Shown here one piece after another: positions 60,960-64,000 of a stretch of 64,000 bases of DNA. The notes beneath the pieces were generated by a model, which worked only from the letters and a program-made list of their open reading frames with translations, was not told the origin of the DNA and ran no database searches. Position 1 is the first letter of the stretch. Each line of letters opens with the position of its first letter. Origin of the DNA: Klebsiella pneumoniae (lineage in GTDB: Bacteria; Pseudomonadota; Gammaproteobacteria; Pseudomonadales; UBA5518); assembly GCA_945862145.1 (NCBI GenBank), contig CAMAXE010000005.1, positions 1 through 64,000 of the forward strand, given 5' to 3'. Made by a program: the position numbers and the translations under genes.

Positions 60960-61038
60960 CTGGAGAGAAAAGACTACCGGTTCCCCGAGGGGCCTCGTCA
61001 TCCATAACGAGGCCGATAGTCTCTATATGGCAAACCGA

Positions 61039-62670
61039 TCAGAAGCCGATGCAGTTCTTGATCTGGACGGTGGGGCTGTAACCGGCAATGTAGGAGAAGC
61101 CCTGCGTGCCCGAGATGGAGGTCACCGAGGCCTTGATCGCCGGAGCCGTGAAGGACCCGTAGAAGGACCCTGCCAATTGCTGGAGGTTGAGCGCGTTGTC
61201 ACCGTTACCGTTGGAGTTGACCAACAGGTAGGTGATTGCCTGGAGCGGGTAGATTGTGTAGTCGCCGTTCACGTCCAACGGGGCGTTGCCGTAGGCGTTG
61301 GGGCTGACCAACGCCACACAGCCGGCGCGTGCGGACGGCACACCGGTGATGCTGGTAATGGTGGGACGACCATTGACGTCGTTGCTGCCGGACACGAAGG
61401 TCTTGTCGAACACGATATCACCGGCTGCGATCTTGAAGGTCTTGCCGACCTTGAGCGGCGACTTCGCCTTATAGCTCTTGGTGGTGGCGCCGTTGATGCC
61501 CGCCTTCGCCTTGACGGCGAAGAAGTTCACATCGTTCAGCGTCGGCGTGATGCGCTGACGAGCCACTGCATCGTTGACATCGCCGTAGCCGATCGAGCCG
61601 TCGTTGTTGCCAACGGCATCCATCACGCCAGCATTACCCGATCCGGTGAGAAAGCCCGAGGGAGCGGTGGCACTGGGGAAGGCCAAGGCCATCGTTTCCT
61701 GCGTGCTGAATCCGGTCACGCCTTCGGCGGGGCACATGGCGGACAGCGAGTTGCTGAAGCCAAAGGTGGTGCCGCTCTTGTCGGAGCGAAACACGACCTT
61801 GATGGCCTTGCTGGGATAACCGAAGTAGTCCCAGTTGTTGATCGCGCCCGAGAAGATCTTGCAGGCTTCTTCCATGGTGACGACCAACGGCGCCGAACCG
61901 AGACTCTTGCCGGTGTTGACGTTGTTGTAGACCAGGCCGAGCGCGCCCGCGAGGACCGGGATCTGCGCGGGTACGCCGCGGGTAGCGGACTTGTTGGTCT
62001 TGAACGTGGCGTATTCAGAGCTGCTCAGCGGGGCGTCGGTGCCGACGTAATCGGCATCGGTCCTGCCAACCGGTGCGCTGAAGCCGCCGCCAGCGCCGGC
62101 CGTGAAGTTGCCGCAGCTCAGGCCACTGGCGTTACCAGAGGTGGCGACGAAATCCGCGGTCTTCACGCCGATGAATACGTTCTTGCCGCCGCCGCTGCCG
62201 GTCTGGCAGTACGACACAGCAGGACGCACGTTCTCGTTCGCAGTGCCGGTGCCCGTGCCGGTGCCGGTGGAGATAAAGCTCACGCCGACGGTGTTGGCGA
62301 GCGCGCCCAGCAGGGTGAAGTCAGTGGTGCCCAGCGTCTTGATCGTGTATGCACTGCCAACCACAAAAGAGCCAGCGGTCTTCAGGTTCGTGGGAAAGCC
62401 GAAGGGCTTGTTGGTGGTGCTGGCAGCGTAGGTGGCCATGTAGGAGCCCGATGCGCCGCCGTCGATCTGCCGGGGGATGGGGGCCGAGGGAACCGAGTTG
62501 TAGATGGGGGCAGTGACGGTGCCGGTGTTCGGGCCGGTGAGCCACTCGACACCGCCGTAAGCGGACGCCGGGAACGTGGCGCCGCCACCGTAGAGCTTGG
62601 CATCAGCCGCCGCGAAGGCGCCCTGTGCAGATACCGCCATCAGGGCGGTGCAAAGCAGTTTAATGCGCAT
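61039..62670 (-). CDS. PstS-like substrate-binding protein with phage-type sequence block
   Basis: 543 residues. Signal peptide 1-20 (QGAFAAAD), then a phosphate-binding-like fold: KLYGGGATFPASAYGG starting at residue 25, and VVTMEEACKIFSGAINNWDYFGYP with FRSDKSGTTFGFSNSLSAMC later. This fits the PstS / DING / LapA-type group. Residues about 99-144 (SFVVGSAYTIKTLGTTDFTLLGALANTVGVSFISTGTGTGTGTA) look like a motif of phage structural proteins, inserted in the fold. Length exceeds ordinary PstS (about 340). The start at 62670 has the signal peptide directly after it. Followed by a strong terminator. Confidence 0.82.
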   Translation of the reverse strand: MRIKLLCTALMAVSAQGAFAAADAKLYGGGATFPASAYGGVEWLTGPNTGTVTAPIYNSVPSAPIPRQIDGGASGSYMATYAASTTNKPFGFPTNLKTAGSFVVGSAYTIKTLGTTDFTLLGALANTVGVSFISTGTGTGTGTANENVRPAVSYCQTGSGGGKNVFIGVKTADFVATSGNASGLSCGNFTAGAGGGFSAPVGRTDADYVGTDAPLSSSEYATFKTNKSATRGVPAQIPVLAGALGLVYNNVNTGKSLGSAPLVVTMEEACKIFSGAINNWDYFGYPSKAIKVVFRSDKSGTTFGFSNSLSAMCPAEGVTGFSTQETMALAFPSATAPSGFLTGSGNAGVMDAVGNNDGSIGYGDVNDAVARQRITPTLNDVNFFAVKAKAGINGATTKSYKAKSPLKVGKTFKIAAGDIVFDKTFVSGSNDVNGRPTITSITGVPSARAGCVALVSPNAYGNAPLDVNGDYTIYPLQAITYLLVNSNGNGDNALNLQQLAGSFYGSFTAPAIKASVTSISGTQGFSYIAGYSPTVQIKNCIGF

Positions 62671-62773
62671 GAATCTGTCTCCGATAAAAAGGACTTGGGT
62701 TTTTCGTGGTTGCTTGCGCATGCCACGCGCTCCAGAGAGCACAGTCAGGTTACGGGGCGAACATGTCGTTCTG

Positions 62774-62791
62774 TTTACGGTTTGGAGACAG
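62774..62791 (-). promoter_or_regulatory. Possible Pho box upstream of the PstS-like gene
   Basis: On the minus strand CTGTCTCCAAACCGTAAA matches the PhoB consensus (two CTGTCAT repeats spaced by AAAA) at roughly 12 of 18 positions, about 100 bases before the PstS-like start. The match is partial and could be chance. Confidence 0.28.
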
Positions 62792-62850
62792 TACGCAGCT
62801 TTTTTCGCAAGCGGACACACCGCAAAAGCGTGTGCTCGCACAGCGCTCTT

Positions 62851-64000
62851 TCAGCCGTCCGGGGACCCGAAACCGAGCACCTCGACAGCAATGAGGTAAT
62901 TGCCTTTTTCGGGCTGACGCGAGCCTCCCATCTGCGCGGCGCTCTGGGATACGGAGGCCGCGACAGAGCTGGCCGCACCCAGGGCGCCGGTATCGACCAG
63001 ACCGGTGGGCACGCCCACCGAGCCGCCCGACACCGAGATATTGTCGGCATTGGCGACCTTGAATGCCGCGACGTTCAGGCTCCCTGCCACACGGATACCG
63101 GCGTCACCCGCATCCACGGTGCCGCGCGGCGCCACGAGGTTCGCGATGCCGCTCTCAGCGCCTGCGCGAGTCTGCAGCACCGCAATGCCGGCGCCACTCA
63201 CCTGCGATTTGGCGTCGACCAGGCAGAAGTGATCGACGTCACAGAGAAACTCGGGCGGCGGAATCTCTGAACTGGTCTTCGCGCCTTTGCCGGCGTTGAC
63301 GTCACCGTTAGAACTCCAGATCAGGATGGCGCCACCCTGCTCGGTAAAGATCCGGCTCTGCGCCAGCAGCACGCTGCGGTCCGTGAAAATCCGTACTGCT
63401 CCCTGCTCCAGCGCAAGAACGCCTTGTGTGTTGGGACCAATGCCAGCGGTGATCGCAGAGGCCGGCACGAGCGGCGGTGCCGAGGCGCTGCCCACCACGA
63501 TGTCCCCACCGGGACCAATAATCGAGATGTCCCCACCACGCTGGGTCTGCACTGTGGAGCCACGCATGTCGAGCAACCCGGTGCGCACCGTGGCCTGCTG
63601 CTGCCCGGCGGTCAGACTGCGATCGAAACTCGTGTACCCGAACGAGGCGGGGAACAATGTCTGCACGGCATCGAAACCGCGCCCGTACTGCTGCGAGAAA
63701 CGCCCGTCCTTGTTGTAGTCGAGGCCGGTGACATTGAGGATGTCGAGGAACACGGAGTAGGCCAGCAATTGCTGCTGGTATGCCGGCAGGCCGCGGAAGT
63801 ATTCCCACGCCTGCACGGGCGAGAAATCCACCGTGCCGGGTTCGCCCTCACGACGCAGCCGGTCAGACTCGATCTGCTCCACGAACGCGACCAAGCGCAC
63901 GGAGTAATCCGGCGTGCCAAGCTCGTCGTCCGGATTTTCAGGATCGTGCGGCACCGCCGGATCGATGTAAGTCGTGACGAAATCATCGAGCGCCACGCCC
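62851..64000 (-). CDS. Filamentous haemagglutinin-like protein, DUF3739-type C-terminal region (5' end beyond window)
   Basis: About 382 codons visible, open at the right edge, ending at 62851. The sequence GDISIIGPGGDIVVGSAS, then VLALEQGAVRIFTDRSVLLAQSRIFTEQGGAILIWSSNGDVNAGKGAKTS, then PRGTVDAGDAGIRVAGSLNVAAFKVANADNISVSG matches the C-terminal region of haemagglutinin-type large exoproteins with DUF3739. Those are exported by two-partner secretion and act as surface adhesins. It lies 180 bases upstream of the PstS-like gene and on the same strand, so the two may be co-expressed. Confidence 0.85.
   Translation of the reverse strand, partial: GVALDDFVTTYIDPAVPHDPENPDDELGTPDYSVRLVAFVEQIESDRLRREGEPGTVDFSPVQAWEYFRGLPAYQQQLLAYSVFLDILNVTGLDYNKDGRFSQQYGRGFDAVQTLFPASFGYTSFDRSLTAGQQQATVRTGLLDMRGSTVQTQRGGDISIIGPGGDIVVGSASAPPLVPASAITAGIGPNTQGVLALEQGAVRIFTDRSVLLAQSRIFTEQGGAILIWSSNGDVNAGKGAKTSSEIPPPEFLCDVDHFCLVDAKSQVSGAGIAVLQTRAGAESGIANLVAPRGTVDAGDAGIRVAGSLNVAAFKVANADNISVSGGSVGVPTGLVDTGALGAASSVAASVSQSAAQMGGSRQPEKGNYLIAVEVLGFGSPDG

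Noticed and set aside
60895-63270. A 791-codon open frame on the plus strand across the PstS-like and haemagglutinin genes
   Set aside because: It runs through a strong terminator, spans two well-supported minus-strand genes and their gap, and shows no domain. Codon-position bias explains it.

Overview
The window looks like a piece of a GC-rich gammaproteobacterial chromosome, probably an aerobic heterotroph near the Halieaceae or other fatty-acid and steroid degraders. The grounds are the aceA / LysR / glcB / aceK block, several acyl-CoA dehydrogenases, a large TonB-dependent receptor, an EmrAB-type pump, YheS-type ABC-F and a Wza/Wzc-type polysaccharide locus. No rRNA, tRNA, CRISPR array, transposase or integrase was seen.

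Left part (1-12.1 kb): a metabolic block that reads less GC-rich than the rest. It holds a 3-hydroxyacyl-CoA dehydrogenase cut by the window edge, a short-chain dehydrogenase remnant with an internal deletion, and an AraC regulator overlapping an HSL-type esterase. An acyl-CoA synthetase follows, then an operon read leftward for a tryptophan-tryptophylquinone (TTQ) amine dehydrogenase (large subunit, MauE, MauD, small subunit, di-haem cytochrome c). A phytanoyl-CoA-dioxygenase-like enzyme and an MFS permease are divergent from it. Two near-identical palindromes sit in the divergent region.

12.2-18.7 kb is the glyoxylate shunt: isocitrate lyase, a LysR regulator, malate synthase G and isocitrate dehydrogenase kinase/phosphatase. 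18.7-25.4 kb carries a TonB receptor, a class II aldolase and a tightly overlapped three-gene c-type cytochrome operon (cytochrome c4-like, MauG/CcpA-like di-haem peroxidase, beta-helix protein fused to a cytochrome c domain). 25.6-32.9 kb holds a phosphotransferase-like kinase, a fused double MarR regulator driving an EmrA/EmrB pump, an NlpC/P60 lipoprotein, PlsC, a VOC protein and the YedK/HMCES DNA-protein crosslinker. 33.0-37.2 kb has two acyl-CoA dehydrogenases divergent from a DUF35/thiolase pair, an arrangement like steroid side-chain degradation. 37.3-40.2 kb has carbonic anhydrase, YheS and a STAS protein.

40.5-59 kb is a surface and exopolysaccharide region: a TPR O-GlcNAc-transferase-like protein, an RTX protein, then a long leftward operon (Wza, a Wzc-like protein, three sulfotransferases, polymerase/ligase, glycosyltransferase, TAT-exported beta-helix protein, flippase, glycosyltransferase). 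Upstream lie a Spy-like periplasmic protein and an orphan GspD-like secretin. The three sulfotransferases suggest a sulfated polymer. The right end has a hipBA toxin-antitoxin pair, a PstS-like protein carrying a phage-structural-type sequence block, and the C-terminal end of a filamentous-haemagglutinin-like protein.

Most adjacent same-strand genes overlap by 4 bases (ATGA), which was used to fix many starts. Long open frames opposite these genes are products of high GC content and are not annotated.
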